A stretch of 64,000 nt of DNA, taken from Actinomadura physcomitrii (lineage in GTDB: Bacteria > Actinomycetota > Actinomycetes > Streptosporangiales > Streptosporangiaceae). Position 1 is the first letter of the stretch. Every line of letters begins with the position of its first letter. A program made the translations under genes and the position numbers. The stretch spans positions 77,891 to 141,890 of the forward strand of contig NZ_WBMS02000015.1 of the NCBI RefSeq assembly GCF_008923205.2, given 5' to 3'. Of the stretch, positions 34,670 to 43,819 are shown in pieces. The notes under the pieces are model-generated. The model was not told where the DNA came from. It saw only the letters and a program-made list of their open reading frames with translations, and made no database searches.

Positions 34670-35926
34670 ATGGGCCGCATGGCGGATGCGCAGGTCATTG
34701 AGGTGCGGCGGTTGATCGACGGGCTGCGGTGGGATCGCCGGCGGCATCCGTACCGGGGACGCCGGGAGTACGCCGCGCGCGCGGATGAGGTCGTGGCGGA
34801 GATCGGAGACCTGCTCAGATGCGGGCAGGCGGCGCAGGCGGTGCCGTTGGCGCGCCGTGCGGTGGAGCGGGTCACTGCGGCGTTGATGTATCTGGACGAC
34901 TCGCCGGGGATCGTGGGCGACCGGCTGCGCGAGCTAATGGCGCTGTACGCCGCGGCGTGCACGGCGGCGCCGCCGGACCCCGTCCGGCTGGCGGCGTGGC
35001 TGGCGAGAACGCAGCTGGACGGGCCGGGCTGGCCGGAGATCCGGCTGGCGGAGTTCCGGGACGCGCTGGGGGAGCGGGGCCTCGCCGAACTCGCCCGGCT
35101 GGTGGAGGAGCGCCGCGCCACCGATGATCCGGACTCGTGGGCGGTGACGTGGGGCGTGCGGGATCTGCGGGAACAGTTGGCCGCCGTGTCGGGCGACGTG
35201 GACGCGCATGTCGCGGTGCTTGCAGAGGACTTGCGCGGAACCTACCGCTACACCGAGATCGTGAAGGTGCTACGGGCGGCCCGCCGCGACGATGAAGCCG
35301 AACGGTGGGCGCGCAAGGGCCTGGCACGGGATCCGGCGGGTCATCAAGCCGACCGGTTGCGGGACCAGCTGGTCGATCTGCTGCTGGACGGTGACCGGGG
35401 CGAGGAGGCGGTGGCGCTGCGCCGCGCGGCGCTGGAGCGCCGGACGATGCACATCGACTATGCGGCGCTGCGCAAGACCGCCGAACGCGCCGGCAGGTGG
35501 CCGGGCCTGCGCGACTCGGCGTTGAACGTGATCCGGGGCCGGGCCGAGGTCGACCACCGGTATGCCACCGAACTCCTCGACGTGCTGATCGATGAGAACC
35601 TGCTCGACCAGGCGTGGCGGCTTGCGGTCGCGCACCCCAACGACCTGCACGAGTCGCAGTGGTACCGGCTCATCGAGCTCCGTGAGGCCGACCATCCCGC
35701 CGACGTCCTCGTGCCCTACCGGGACCTCATCGAACTCCGGCTGGAGAGTACCGGTGACAAGTACCGCTACAACAAGGCGGTAAAGACGATCGTCCGGCTC
35801 GGCGAGGCCTACCGGCGATCCGGCGACAAGGCCGGCTTCGCCACGTATCTGATCGATCTGCGCGCCCGGCACAAGCGTAAGACATCGTTCATCGCCAAAC
35901 TCGACAGGGCAGGCCTTCGCCCCTGA
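34670..35926 (+). CDS. Helical-repeat protein with SWIM-associated-type tail
   Basis: 418 aa; ATG 34670, or 34679 in the same frame. It is almost entirely alpha-helical with TPR-like pairs (VLRAARRDDEAERWARKGLA, EAVALRRAALERR) and ends RHKRKTSFIAKLDRAGLRP. That tail is shared with the protein at 33041 and resembles the C-terminus of actinobacterial SWIM zinc-finger proteins, whose zinc part is absent here. Divergent from the 34229 gene, probably sharing its promoter region. Function unknown. Confidence 0.7.
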   Translation: MGRMADAQVIEVRRLIDGLRWDRRRHPYRGRREYAARADEVVAEIGDLLRCGQAAQAVPLARRAVERVTAALMYLDDSPGIVGDRLRELMALYAAACTAAPPDPVRLAAWLARTQLDGPGWPEIRLAEFRDALGERGLAELARLVEERRATDDPDSWAVTWGVRDLREQLAAVSGDVDAHVAVLAEDLRGTYRYTEIVKVLRAARRDDEAERWARKGLARDPAGHQADRLRDQLVDLLLDGDRGEEAVALRRAALERRTMHIDYAALRKTAERAGRWPGLRDSALNVIRGRAEVDHRYATELLDVLIDENLLDQAWRLAVAHPNDLHESQWYRLIELREADHPADVLVPYRDLIELRLESTGDKYRYNKAVKTIVRLGEAYRRSGDKAGFATYLIDLRARHKRKTSFIAKLDRAGLRP

Positions 35927-36000
35927 GCGGCAGGTCGCAGGGTTTACCGGTCGCACGTGTTCGGTCGTCTAGGGCGGGTGGCATCGTTCATCATCGGCTC

Positions 36001-36624
36001 ATGCGCTACCGACGAGCAGTGGAGAAGCTGCGGGAACTGGCCGACGCATGCGACGCGCTCAAGGGCCGGTCGCTGGAGAGGGCGTTGCTGCTGGAGGCGT
36101 ATGTGTTCGGCGACGTCCTGGAAGGGGCCGAGGCGGTGGACGCGGTCGAGGTGGCGCTCGTCCTGGATCTGCCGCCAGAAGAGCTGCCGTGGGAATCGTA
36201 TCCCCGCAGCGCGGAGTGGCTGGCCGATCAGCTGCGGCTGGACAAGGGCGGGTTCGCCTACTGGTGGCGGCCCCGCCGGGAACCGGTGGGGAACCATCAC
36301 ATCCGCGGCCCGGTACGGTTCTGGTCCCACGACGGCCCCGATGAGGAGGTATTCCAGGCACTCGCCGAACGGCGTTTCGATGTGCTCGCCCGCTCCGTTC
36401 CGCCGGTGATGGAACAACGCAGGCAACTGGCGTCCGACCTGGCCGGGACGCTCGCTCGCCTGCGCGCGGTCCACGACGCCTATTGGAATCGCGAGTGGCG
36501 GCGGGAGCACCGAGGGTTCGGCCGCTACCCGGAGAATCATCTGTGGGAAGCGGTCCACGGCTACCTCGACGTCCTGGACGCCTCCGAGAAGGCGGATCCC
36601 GAACGCGTGGACGAGCCGGAGTAG
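36001..36624 (+). CDS. Conserved hypothetical protein (DUF7711-like)
   Basis: 207 aa beginning MRYRRAVEKLRELADACDAL. Conserved-looking blocks include LLEAYVFGDVLEG, YPRSAEWLADQLRLDKGG and HDAYWNREWRREHRGFGRYP. I recall this as an actinobacterial family labelled DUF7711, but am not certain. No ribosome site precedes the ATG, which may therefore be leaderless. Often found near uncharacterised helical proteins like its upstream neighbour. Confidence 0.65.
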   Translation: MRYRRAVEKLRELADACDALKGRSLERALLLEAYVFGDVLEGAEAVDAVEVALVLDLPPEELPWESYPRSAEWLADQLRLDKGGFAYWWRPRREPVGNHHIRGPVRFWSHDGPDEEVFQALAERRFDVLARSVPPVMEQRRQLASDLAGTLARLRAVHDAYWNREWRREHRGFGRYPENHLWEAVHGYLDVLDASEKADPERVDEPE

Positions 36625-36784
36625 GCATGACCCTCATCGGCCCGGCCGCGGCGTCACCATCGTCGGCGGGTTCGCCGTCACCGGGCGCGGGCCGCTGATC
36701 CAGAACAAAGATGCCGATCTGGCGTCATACCTGCCGTCTGGTCTCGTCGGAGGAGGAAACCGGCGAGAGGGGACGGGCCTGATC

Positions 36785-38161
36785 GTGAAGGACTCCCAAG
36801 TCAAAGCATGGGCCGCAGACCGAAGCCCCCGCAGGCGCCGCGCCAGGCACGTCGAAACCCCTGCCGGCCTGCGGTTCGCCTTCTACGGAAGGACGTCCAC
36901 CGAGCGGTTCCAGGACCGGTCCACCTCGCGGAGCTGGCAGCGAGAGGTGGCCGAGGACCTGGTTCGCGGCCACGGGACGATCGTGCGGGAGTTCTTCGAC
37001 GTCGGGGTGTCGCGGCGGGTGCCGTGGCCGGAACGTCCGAAGGCGGCGGAACTGCTGGCGGCGATCAGCGTGCCGCAACGCCCGTTCGACGCCATAGTGG
37101 TCGGCGAATACGAACGCGCGTTCCAGGCTGATCAACTGGATGAGCTTCTGCCGTGGCTGCGGCAACATGGGGTGCAGGTGTGGCTGCCAGAGGCCGCTGG
37201 CCCCATCGAGGCCGGCAACCCGATGCACCGCGCGTTGATGACGGTCCTGGGTGCCCAGTCCAAGCGCGAGGTGGTGCGTGCACGGCATCGGGTACTGGCG
37301 GCGATGCGCGTGCAGGCCGCCAGACAAGGCCGGTACATGGGTGGGCGCCCACCGTACGGATACCGGCTGGTGGACGCAGGTCCCCATCCGAACCAGGCGC
37401 ACGCCCGCTGGGGACGACGGCTGCACCGTTTGGCGCCGGACCAGGTGACCGCTCCGGTCGTCAAGTCCATCTTCGCGGCGAGACGGGCAGGCAAGAGCTT
37501 CGCGGCGATCGCGCGGAGCCTCAACGAAAAGGGCGTGCCGTGCCCGTCCCGCACGGATCGGGAACGGAACCGGCACAGGTCCGCTGAAGGCTGGACGGTG
37601 CGTACCATTGCCTCAATTCTGGATAATCCGCGCTACACCGGCCGGCAGGTCTGGAACCGGCAGCGCACCGACCATGATCCGGACTCGCCGAGTAGCCGGG
37701 CCTGGAACGACTCGTCCGCCTGGATCATCTCCGACAGCCCGGTGCACGCCCCGTTGGTCAGCGAAGCGGACTTCGTGGCCGTACAGTCCATACGCGCGAA
37801 GCGGTCGACTGCGGACGGCGGCCACCGCCGCTACCGGTTATCCGGACTGGTCGTGTGCGGGCTGTGCGGACGGCGCATGGACTCGCACTGGGTCAACCAG
37901 CGCCCCGGCTACCGCTGCCGCCACGGCCGCACCAGCGCCAACCCTCCGACACCAGGCCAGCCCAAAATCGTCTATGTCCGCGAAGACCGCCTCCTCGACG
38001 TCCTCGCCGACCACCTGCAGTTGCCAGACCACGACGAAGCCGAACAGCACCTGAAGACCCGAACCGTCGTCATCACCTACGGCCCGGGAAAGACCGACAT
38101 CCGACTACGCGAGCAGAACAGGCCCGGCCCGCAGGCCAGGCCCATGCCAGATATGGGGTAA
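36785..38161 (+). CDS. Serine recombinase
   Basis: 458 aa, GTG start. The resolvase domain has the nucleophile Ser38 in FYGRTSTE and the downstream Arg-rich helix. The recombinase domain follows (GGRPPYGYRLVDAGP, then SILDNPRYTGRQVWNRQR). A zinc ribbon (CGLCGRRMDSHW...YRCRHG) is present, but the long C-terminal coiled coil of phage integrases is short, so it may be a shortened large serine recombinase. It resembles, but is clearly diverged from, the enzyme at 54726. A hairpin terminator follows directly. Confidence 0.82.
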   Translation: MKDSQVKAWAADRSPRRRRARHVETPAGLRFAFYGRTSTERFQDRSTSRSWQREVAEDLVRGHGTIVREFFDVGVSRRVPWPERPKAAELLAAISVPQRPFDAIVVGEYERAFQADQLDELLPWLRQHGVQVWLPEAAGPIEAGNPMHRALMTVLGAQSKREVVRARHRVLAAMRVQAARQGRYMGGRPPYGYRLVDAGPHPNQAHARWGRRLHRLAPDQVTAPVVKSIFAARRAGKSFAAIARSLNEKGVPCPSRTDRERNRHRSAEGWTVRTIASILDNPRYTGRQVWNRQRTDHDPDSPSSRAWNDSSAWIISDSPVHAPLVSEADFVAVQSIRAKRSTADGGHRRYRLSGLVVCGLCGRRMDSHWVNQRPGYRCRHGRTSANPPTPGQPKIVYVREDRLLDVLADHLQLPDHDEAEQHLKTRTVVITYGPGKTDIRLREQNRPGPQARPMPDMG

Positions 38162-38171
38162 TTGTGTGTCC

Positions 38172-38194
38172 GAGGACGGATCAAGCCCGTCCTC
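38172..38194 (+). terminator. Terminator after serine recombinase
   Basis: GAGGACGG (38172-38179) and CCGTCCTC (38187-38194) form a perfect 8-bp stem with a 7-base loop, 10 bases after the stop codon. Confidence 0.55.
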
Positions 38195-38266
38195 CCAAAC
38201 CACCTACCCCCTACGCGCCGCCCTGCCGTTTCCCAGCGGTGCCGTAACGCCGTAGGACGTACCAGT

Positions 38267-38527
38267 TCACATCTTCACGTTGAAGTCTACCTTGGTCCCT
38301 TCGGAGATGGCCGTTGCGATTGTCGTGAGCTGCGGGTCCTTCAGATCACCATCAGCGATCCGCTTCCACTCCCGCTTCAGGACGGGCTTGATCTCGTCGA
38401 CCGGGCGCCCCCGCAGCTGCCGGGTCAGTCGCTCGACGAGCCGCTCGAACTCACGGGACATCTCCTTGAGCTTGCTCTCCACTAGGCGGTTCAACGCTCG
38501 TTCATCGAACTCGAACTTTGCTCCCAC
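38267..38527 (-). CDS. Small hypothetical helical protein
   Basis: 86 aa from GTG 38527, chosen for the GAGGGGGAG site just upstream; GTG 38560 is an alternative. The product is charged and helical (KFEFDERALNRLVESKLKEM, EFERLVERLTRQLRGRPVDE), ending in FNVKM. No family recognised. It sits between a recombinase and a restriction-modification pair, convergent with the recombinase. Confidence 0.5.
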   Translation of the reverse strand: MGAKFEFDERALNRLVESKLKEMSREFERLVERLTRQLRGRPVDEIKPVLKREWKRIADGDLKDPQLTTIATAISEGTKVDFNVKM

Positions 38528-38998
38528 GTGCTCCCCCTCAACCTCTGTGGACTGAGCCACCCTCGAGACTAGAGACAGGCACTGACAGTCTTCGCCGTCG
38601 TAGGCGCAGCACGTCTGGCTGGTCTTCGTAGACCGAAACGTCTCGGCAGGGGCCGGCTCTTGCTCCCGCCTGAGCGAGGCGGGTGGAGAAGGCCTCGGGC
38701 CAGGAGCCCCCGTGATGAAGGCCCCCAGACCCGAAGGTCGGTCTGAGGGCCCCCAACCGTGATGCATACCGCTGCGCAGGCACGCTGCACTGGCATGACG
38801 GATCTAACGCTAGAGCATGCAACGGGCGTTATCGCCTGTCTGAGACGTCTGACACGCCAGGTTGTTCGATGAGGAGGGCGGTCGGTTGGGCAAGCAGGGG
38901 CTTGATCGCATCGATACCATTGGTGCGCCCGGTGACGCGCCAGCGGACCGACGGTGGCTCGGGGGGTGTTCCGCCGTGATGTGGGAAAAGGGGGGAAA
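38528..38998. other. Intergenic region before the R-M genes
   Basis: About 470 bases. One hairpin, 11-bp arms with one mismatch (38720-38730 and 38741-38751), is visible. No convincing gene: minus-strand frames here are Pro/Arg/Ser-rich. The R-M promoter should lie within. Confidence 0.45.
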
Positions 38999-40747
38999 GT
39001 GACTGTGTTGGAGGCGGTGCCGCAAGCCCGGCCGAACCGTTCGCAGCGCGCTGTGCTGTCAGCGACTGCGGCCGAGGGCGTGTCGGAAGGTGCCCTGGCC
39101 GTACTGGCGGCCGTGCCAGGTTGGTGGCGGAACCGCTGTGTCGTTGCAGGCATCCCCCTCGACGAGGTTTGGAGCCTGGAAGAAGCCTTGACGGCTCCCG
39201 CTCCGTTCCCGTCAGAGGCATACGATCAGATCAGTCCCCGGGACGATCTTAATGACGTTTCTTCCGAAGAGTTGGCAGATGCGTATGTGACTGCTCTGGA
39301 CGGCAAGGTTCGCACCTCAGATGGTCGTCATTACACTCCGGCCCCCCTTGCGCAAGCGCTCTATGAACAAGCTGTCGCTGTTTTGAAGCGACCGCCAGAT
39401 GGTCTGGTCTGGGATCCTGCTTGTGGCGCGGGGATGCTGCTCTTGCCTCCCCTACGTGACTGGCTAAGGCGCCATGCTGATCGCGCTCCGGATGAGGTAA
39501 TCGAGAAAATCCAATCCGCTGTCGGCGGTCGAGACCTAGACGTAGCCGCAGTATGGCTGGGAAATGTGCTGCTAGCGGCTGAGTTGTTGCCGATGTGGGC
39601 GAAGATTGACGCAACCTCCAGGACGGCACTCCCGGCTCTCCTGAGCGTCGGTGATGGTCTGCAAGCCCCGCCAGCATCTCCGCAACTTGCAGTGCTAAAT
39701 CCGCCATACGGACGAGTAAGGCTAGACGAGCGCGATCGAGAGCGTTGGTCTCATGTCCTTTTTGGCCACGCCAACCGATACGGCCTTTTTATGGGAGCGA
39801 TGGCGGAGTATCTAGCGCCTGACGGGGTCATGTCGGCGCTTGTGCCCGCCGGTTGGCTAGGTGGCTCCTATTTTCAGCGCCTGCGCAGCTTTCTCGCTTC
39901 CTCCGTGCCGCTAAAGCGGCTCACTTATGTTGGTGGCAGGTCGGGGGTCTTTTCGACTGGAGTCCTGCAAGAGACTGTGCTGGCGACATTTAAGTCAGGT
40001 GCCTCGCATGGCGCCGTGGTATGTGGCCGTGTAACACTTAACGGTAAAACCGTCAGCACTCCGATCGGACGTGGACGCCTTCGTCGTCCGGTCGATGGGC
40101 CCTGGCTTCTGCCCAGGACCGAAGAAGATGTCGGCCTCATCAGCGCTGTGCAAGGCATGAAGCACCGCCTATCCGACTACGGCTGGTCGGTCTCCACAGG
40201 GCCGCTTGTATGGAACCGACACAAGTCTCAGCTGTCGGACCATCCCGCGGGCAACGCGGTTAAGATCATCTGGGCCGCGGACTTGGACGGCGGAGTGCTC
40301 CATCAGGATCCCTCGCGAGACGGTCTTCGCTACCTGACCCTGCGGGATCGCGATGAACGTGTCCTGGTGCTTGACCGGCCCGCAGTGCTGGTGCAGAGGA
40401 CAACTGCTCCCGAGCAGCCTCGCCGGCTACTAGCGACTGCCTTGGACAGTCGGTCCCTCTCCCTGTGGGGTGGCCGTGTATCGGTTGAGAACCATGTCAA
40501 TGTTCTCACCGAAGATCCGCAGCTTGCGCTGGCTCCAGCGAAGCTCTCGCCCCGACTTCTTACTGCCCTGCTGTCTTCGGAAGCAGCCGACCGGCTGTAC
40601 CGCTGCCTAACCGGCTCCGTAGCAGTCTCAGCCTACGAGCTGTCAGCCCTGCCGTTGCCTCCACCTGAGAAGATCCGTCTGCTTGATGAAGTTGCCGACG
40701 AACTACTTCAAAAAGAGATCGCCTGCGTATATGGTCTGGTTCCGTGA
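38999..40747 (+). CDS. N6-adenine DNA methyltransferase of a type II R-M system
   Basis: About 582 aa; GTG 38999 (or 39005) preceded by AAGGGGGG. The SAM-binding motif I is VWDPACGAGMLLLP, and the catalytic motif IV is VLNPPYGRV, as in N6-adenine methyltransferases. SSEELADAYVTALDG...DGRHYTPAPLA is the usual lead-in. The C-terminal half (~330-582) is a target-recognition-like region. The gene is visibly less GC-rich than its neighbours. The REase gene overlaps its stop by 4 bases, so it is its cognate methylase. Confidence 0.85.
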   Translation: MTVLEAVPQARPNRSQRAVLSATAAEGVSEGALAVLAAVPGWWRNRCVVAGIPLDEVWSLEEALTAPAPFPSEAYDQISPRDDLNDVSSEELADAYVTALDGKVRTSDGRHYTPAPLAQALYEQAVAVLKRPPDGLVWDPACGAGMLLLPPLRDWLRRHADRAPDEVIEKIQSAVGGRDLDVAAVWLGNVLLAAELLPMWAKIDATSRTALPALLSVGDGLQAPPASPQLAVLNPPYGRVRLDERDRERWSHVLFGHANRYGLFMGAMAEYLAPDGVMSALVPAGWLGGSYFQRLRSFLASSVPLKRLTYVGGRSGVFSTGVLQETVLATFKSGASHGAVVCGRVTLNGKTVSTPIGRGRLRRPVDGPWLLPRTEEDVGLISAVQGMKHRLSDYGWSVSTGPLVWNRHKSQLSDHPAGNAVKIIWAADLDGGVLHQDPSRDGLRYLTLRDRDERVLVLDRPAVLVQRTTAPEQPRRLLATALDSRSLSLWGGRVSVENHVNVLTEDPQLALAPAKLSPRLLTALLSSEAADRLYRCLTGSVAVSAYELSALPLPPPEKIRLLDEVADELLQKEIACVYGLVP

Positions 40748-41847
40748 GCGAGACGAACGCTAACCGACCGGAGCTGCCCCCGCTCCTTGGTTCCCGAGAT
40801 GCGTACCAGGAGCGCTTGAATAAGATCCTCCCGAAATCAATCACGGGAGTGACCAGCACTGCGAACCCGGCAGCCGCCGCCATCGCCTTTGTCGCGATGT
40901 ACGTCGGGTCCATCGAAAACGAAAATCCGATCCGTCCATCTACGGTGACCTGGATGAGCGACGCGATCGCCGCCCATCGCGAGGAACACATTCGCTACGC
41001 CTACTATGAGGCTGCTGTAAGCAAGGACGGCGAAAAAGCTGTTCGTCAAATGTGTGACATCTGGGAGATCGATCGTGGCACGCCTTGGTACGCTGGAAAC
41101 AGTCGTGAACAGGTGCGCGATGAATCTTTGAAAGAGCTTCGAAACAACGGTGCTGTACTGACGGCGACGCAGATACCCACTACCTCTCAGAGGCCTCGCT
41201 ATACGCTGGAGCCTGGCTTCGCCAGTTTGTTGCTCCCAGGGTTGCCCGAAGAAGAGCTCGACGAGCAGATTCGCGTCTGGCAGAGCACGCACCTGACGCC
41301 GACCGGGCGCCGCCGAGCTGCAATTCAGAATGATCCGTCAAGGAGTGCGGATAGCGTTACCGTGCACCTTCCTGATGGCGGCAGTCGCACGTTGCACGCT
41401 GGCCCCAGCAGTGTCATCCTGAAGGCTCTTCTGGAACACTTCGCCACCAAGCTCGACCAGCCAAGTCTCCTTTTCGTGTCCCAGCCCGGCGAGAAGGTGA
41501 ACCTGCTGGACGGCCAGGGGTTGGCTTCTATGGGGTTGGAAGTAGATCAAACGCGTCTGCTCCCCGACTGCCTACTCGCGGACCTCGCCACGGACCGTGA
41601 TACCTTCTGGTTCATTGAAGTCGTCGCTTCTGATGGACCTATCACCGAAGAGCGTAAGCACGATTTGCTCCAGTGGGCTACATCGCAGGGTCTTCAGGAG
41701 GACCGGTGCAGGTTTCTGACGGCATTTCGTTCTAGGACTGCATCTGAAGCAAAAAGGGCCTTGCCGCAGCTTGCTCGCGGATCTTACGCCTGGTTTTCCG
41801 ATGAGCCGGATGCGCTCTTGGCCTGGGATGATCTAAACCTGACTTAG
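40744..41847 (+). CDS. BsuBI/PstI-family restriction endonuclease
   Basis: 367 aa, GTGA overlap with the methylase gene. The C-terminal half carries the family catalytic block FWFIEVVASDGPITEERKHD, then FLTAFRSRTASEAKRALPQL and a final ARGSYAWFSDEP. The N-terminal half (~1-190) fits the helical winged-helix part of BsuBI/PstI enzymes. Known members cut CTGCAG; that specificity is only a prediction here. Low GC relative to neighbours indicates transfer with its methylase. Confidence 0.82.
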   Translation: MSETNANRPELPPLLGSRDAYQERLNKILPKSITGVTSTANPAAAAIAFVAMYVGSIENENPIRPSTVTWMSDAIAAHREEHIRYAYYEAAVSKDGEKAVRQMCDIWEIDRGTPWYAGNSREQVRDESLKELRNNGAVLTATQIPTTSQRPRYTLEPGFASLLLPGLPEEELDEQIRVWQSTHLTPTGRRRAAIQNDPSRSADSVTVHLPDGGSRTLHAGPSSVILKALLEHFATKLDQPSLLFVSQPGEKVNLLDGQGLASMGLEVDQTRLLPDCLLADLATDRDTFWFIEVVASDGPITEERKHDLLQWATSQGLQEDRCRFLTAFRSRTASEAKRALPQLARGSYAWFSDEPDALLAWDDLNLT

Positions 41848-41910
41848 GTCAACTTCAGCGAAGTAATCCGCGCGCTAGTCGTCATTGTCGCGAGGCGTGA
41901 ACTGTCAGGG

Positions 41911-42384
41911 TCAATCTCTCGTGGCGCCGTCGGGCCAGATGATGCGGACGGGTTTGTTGAGGTCTCGGGCGGCTTGGACTACGTCGGCGGTGCCGCCGTA
42001 GCCGCGGGCAGGTTGGCCGTCCCAGACGGCCCAGAGCTCGTCGGCGAGTGTCAGCATGTGCTGGCTGGCGGCCATGTGGGCTTCGCTGGTGGACTCGATG
42101 AAGGGCATGCGGTGCACCTGCGCGGCTTGGGTGAGGAGCTTGCGGTATTCGGCGTGGTGCTCTTCGGGTAGGCCGGCGAGGTAGTGCTCTGCGGGGACGA
42201 TGACCTCGATCTGGCTGCCGTGGGCGAGGACGGCTCGGGAGAACAGGGTGTCGGCGCCGTCGGCAAGGCAGGTCAGGCCAGTGATGCCGCCGGTGATGGG
42301 GGAGAGGGCCTCGTCGAGCGCTTCGGCGACCAGGGTTTCGGTGGCGGGTGGTAGGGATCGGTGGCCGGAGATGGCGATGCGCAA
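41911..42384 (-). CDS. SLOG-superfamily nucleotide-binding-like protein, copy 2
   Basis: 157 aa, nearly identical to the protein at 26513-26986 (same MRIAISGHRSLPPATE start and LADGADTLF). Ten bases separate it from the intact XRE-TPR regulator upstream, so the two form an operon. The pair is probably the ancestral arrangement: a regulator with a TPR sensor and a SLOG protein that binds or processes a nucleotide-like ligand. Specific function unknown. Confidence 0.7.
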   Translation of the reverse strand: MRIAISGHRSLPPATETLVAEALDEALSPITGGITGLTCLADGADTLFSRAVLAHGSQIEVIVPAEHYLAGLPEEHHAEYRKLLTQAAQVHRMPFIESTSEAHMAASQHMLTLADELWAVWDGQPARGYGGTADVVQAARDLNKPVRIIWPDGATRD

Positions 42385-43217
42385 CGGGTTCTCCTAGAGC
42401 AGGGTTGTTCTGAGGCGGTCGTCGAAGCGGGTGACGGTGGGCGTGGTCGTGGGGGCGTTGCTGTAGCGGAACTGGCGGGCTTGTCTGATGATGCGTTCGG
42501 AGCCGTAGGTGATGCCGGTGTTGAGGGCGTCGAGCGCGAGGGTGAACGCCTCGTCGGTTTCGCCGCGTTGGCAGGCTGCGGTCGCTACTTCCAGGGTGGT
42601 CAGTGCGGCCTGCTTGGGTGCCGGTTGGGCGGTCGGGAGCGATTCGCCGAACGCGCGGGCTGCTTCGGAGGGTTGGCCGAGGCGGACGGCGATGGAGGCT
42701 CGGATGCGTGCGAGCTTGGTCAGGTCGAAGGGGTAGACCCAGGGCCAGGGCGGTGGGCCGTCGGTGCGGGCGATGGCGTGCTCCGCGGTTCTGATTGCTT
42801 GGGTTGCAGCGTGCTCGTCGGGGTGCGGGGTGGAGGCGTGCGCGAGCGCTTCGAGGGAGGCGAGCCAGGCGGTTGGGGTGCTTCCTGCCGTGGGCGGCAG
42901 CGTCCTGCGGGCTTTGTCGATCATGGCGAGGCCGAGTAGCGGGTCGCCGGCGGCGTCGATCTCGAAGGCGGCGAGGCTTCCGGTCATGTAGACGGCGAGT
43001 ACGTCGTTCTTGGCGAGCTTGGCGGCGGTGATGGCTTGGCGGTAGTAGGTGCGGGCGCTGCCGAGGTCGAGCATGTCCATCGACAGCCAGGCCGCGAATC
43101 CGGCGGCTTCGCTGACTGCGGCTGCGACGGCGGGGGCGTGTGGTCCTGCGGTGCGGTGTGCTCGGACGGCGAGCTCCAGGTGCGAGCGGACGCCGTCGAT
43201 GAGGTCGCGGGAGCAGA
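41911..43217. repeat. 1.3-kb direct duplication, right copy
   Basis: Counterpart of 26513-27822. In this copy the homology continues uninterrupted into the complete regulator gene, so this is the parental-looking copy. Confidence 0.75.
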
Positions 43218-43629
43218 ACGAGGCGTCGAGGCGCCGCTGTGAGCCGGTGATGGCCGTCAGATCGGCGGCCGTGTTCTCGCCGGTGGCGAGCGAGGTACGG
43301 GGTGAAGGCAAGAGGGCCAGGGTGGCGAGCTTGCCGAATTGCCTGCGATTCGTGGGATCTTCCTCGTCTGTCTGGTGATCGCCGAATCGGAGTAGTTCTG
43401 CGGGGATGCCGAGTCGGCGGATGATGATGCGGACCTGTGCGAGCGTGAGCGAGGTTTCCCCGCGCAGCACCTTCGATGCCCAGCTCTGTGTGTAGCCGAC
43501 CGCTTCTGCGAGGTCAGTCTGGCTCCAGCCCCTGGCCTTTCGGATCTCGTCCATCAGGGCCGGCACATCGCAGGTGGCGAGGGCCTGACTCACGGTCGGA
43601 GTCGACCAGAAACCGAGGGGCTCGTCCAT
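42394..43629 (-). CDS. XRE-family regulator with TPR-like C-terminus
   Basis: About 411 aa from ATG 43629; ATG 43647 is possible. N-terminal helix-turn-helix (ARGWSQTDLAEAVGYTQSWASKVLRGE, read here as two parts joined at residue ~40) is followed by a long helical domain with TPR-like repeats and a C-terminal RQARQFRYSNAP segment. Such actinobacterial regulators sense small molecules or peptides. It shares an operon with the SLOG gene, and a truncated duplicate lies at 26996. Confidence 0.78.
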   Translation of the reverse strand: MDEPLGFWSTPTVSQALATCDVPALMDEIRKARGWSQTDLAEAVGYTQSWASKVLRGETSLTLAQVRIIIRRLGIPAELLRFGDHQTDEEDPTNRRQFGKLATLALLPSPRTSLATGENTAADLTAITGSQRRLDASFCSRDLIDGVRSHLELAVRAHRTAGPHAPAVAAAVSEAAGFAAWLSMDMLDLGSARTYYRQAITAAKLAKNDVLAVYMTGSLAAFEIDAAGDPLLGLAMIDKARRTLPPTAGSTPTAWLASLEALAHASTPHPDEHAATQAIRTAEHAIARTDGPPPWPWVYPFDLTKLARIRASIAVRLGQPSEAARAFGESLPTAQPAPKQAALTTLEVATAACQRGETDEAFTLALDALNTGITYGSERIIRQARQFRYSNAPTTTPTVTRFDDRLRTTLL

Positions 43630-43819
43630 GGAATCTAGGTTACGCATTGCCTCTAAGCGGCGGAGAGTCCTGTTTGGAATGGTCGGGCCCTGGTTTCTAG
43701 TCGGGGGAGTGGTAGCGCCTTTCCCAGATGTCAGCCCAGCATGACGATCAGGTAGCCGACCGAACGCGCTGCGTTGTCGACCTCGACTCACTGACCGCCG
43801 TCCTGAGGAGCTGTTTCCC

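Noticed and set aside
38569-39221. Minus-strand frames before the methylase
   Set aside because: Overlap the methylase promoter and start; composition typical of non-coding GC-rich DNA.
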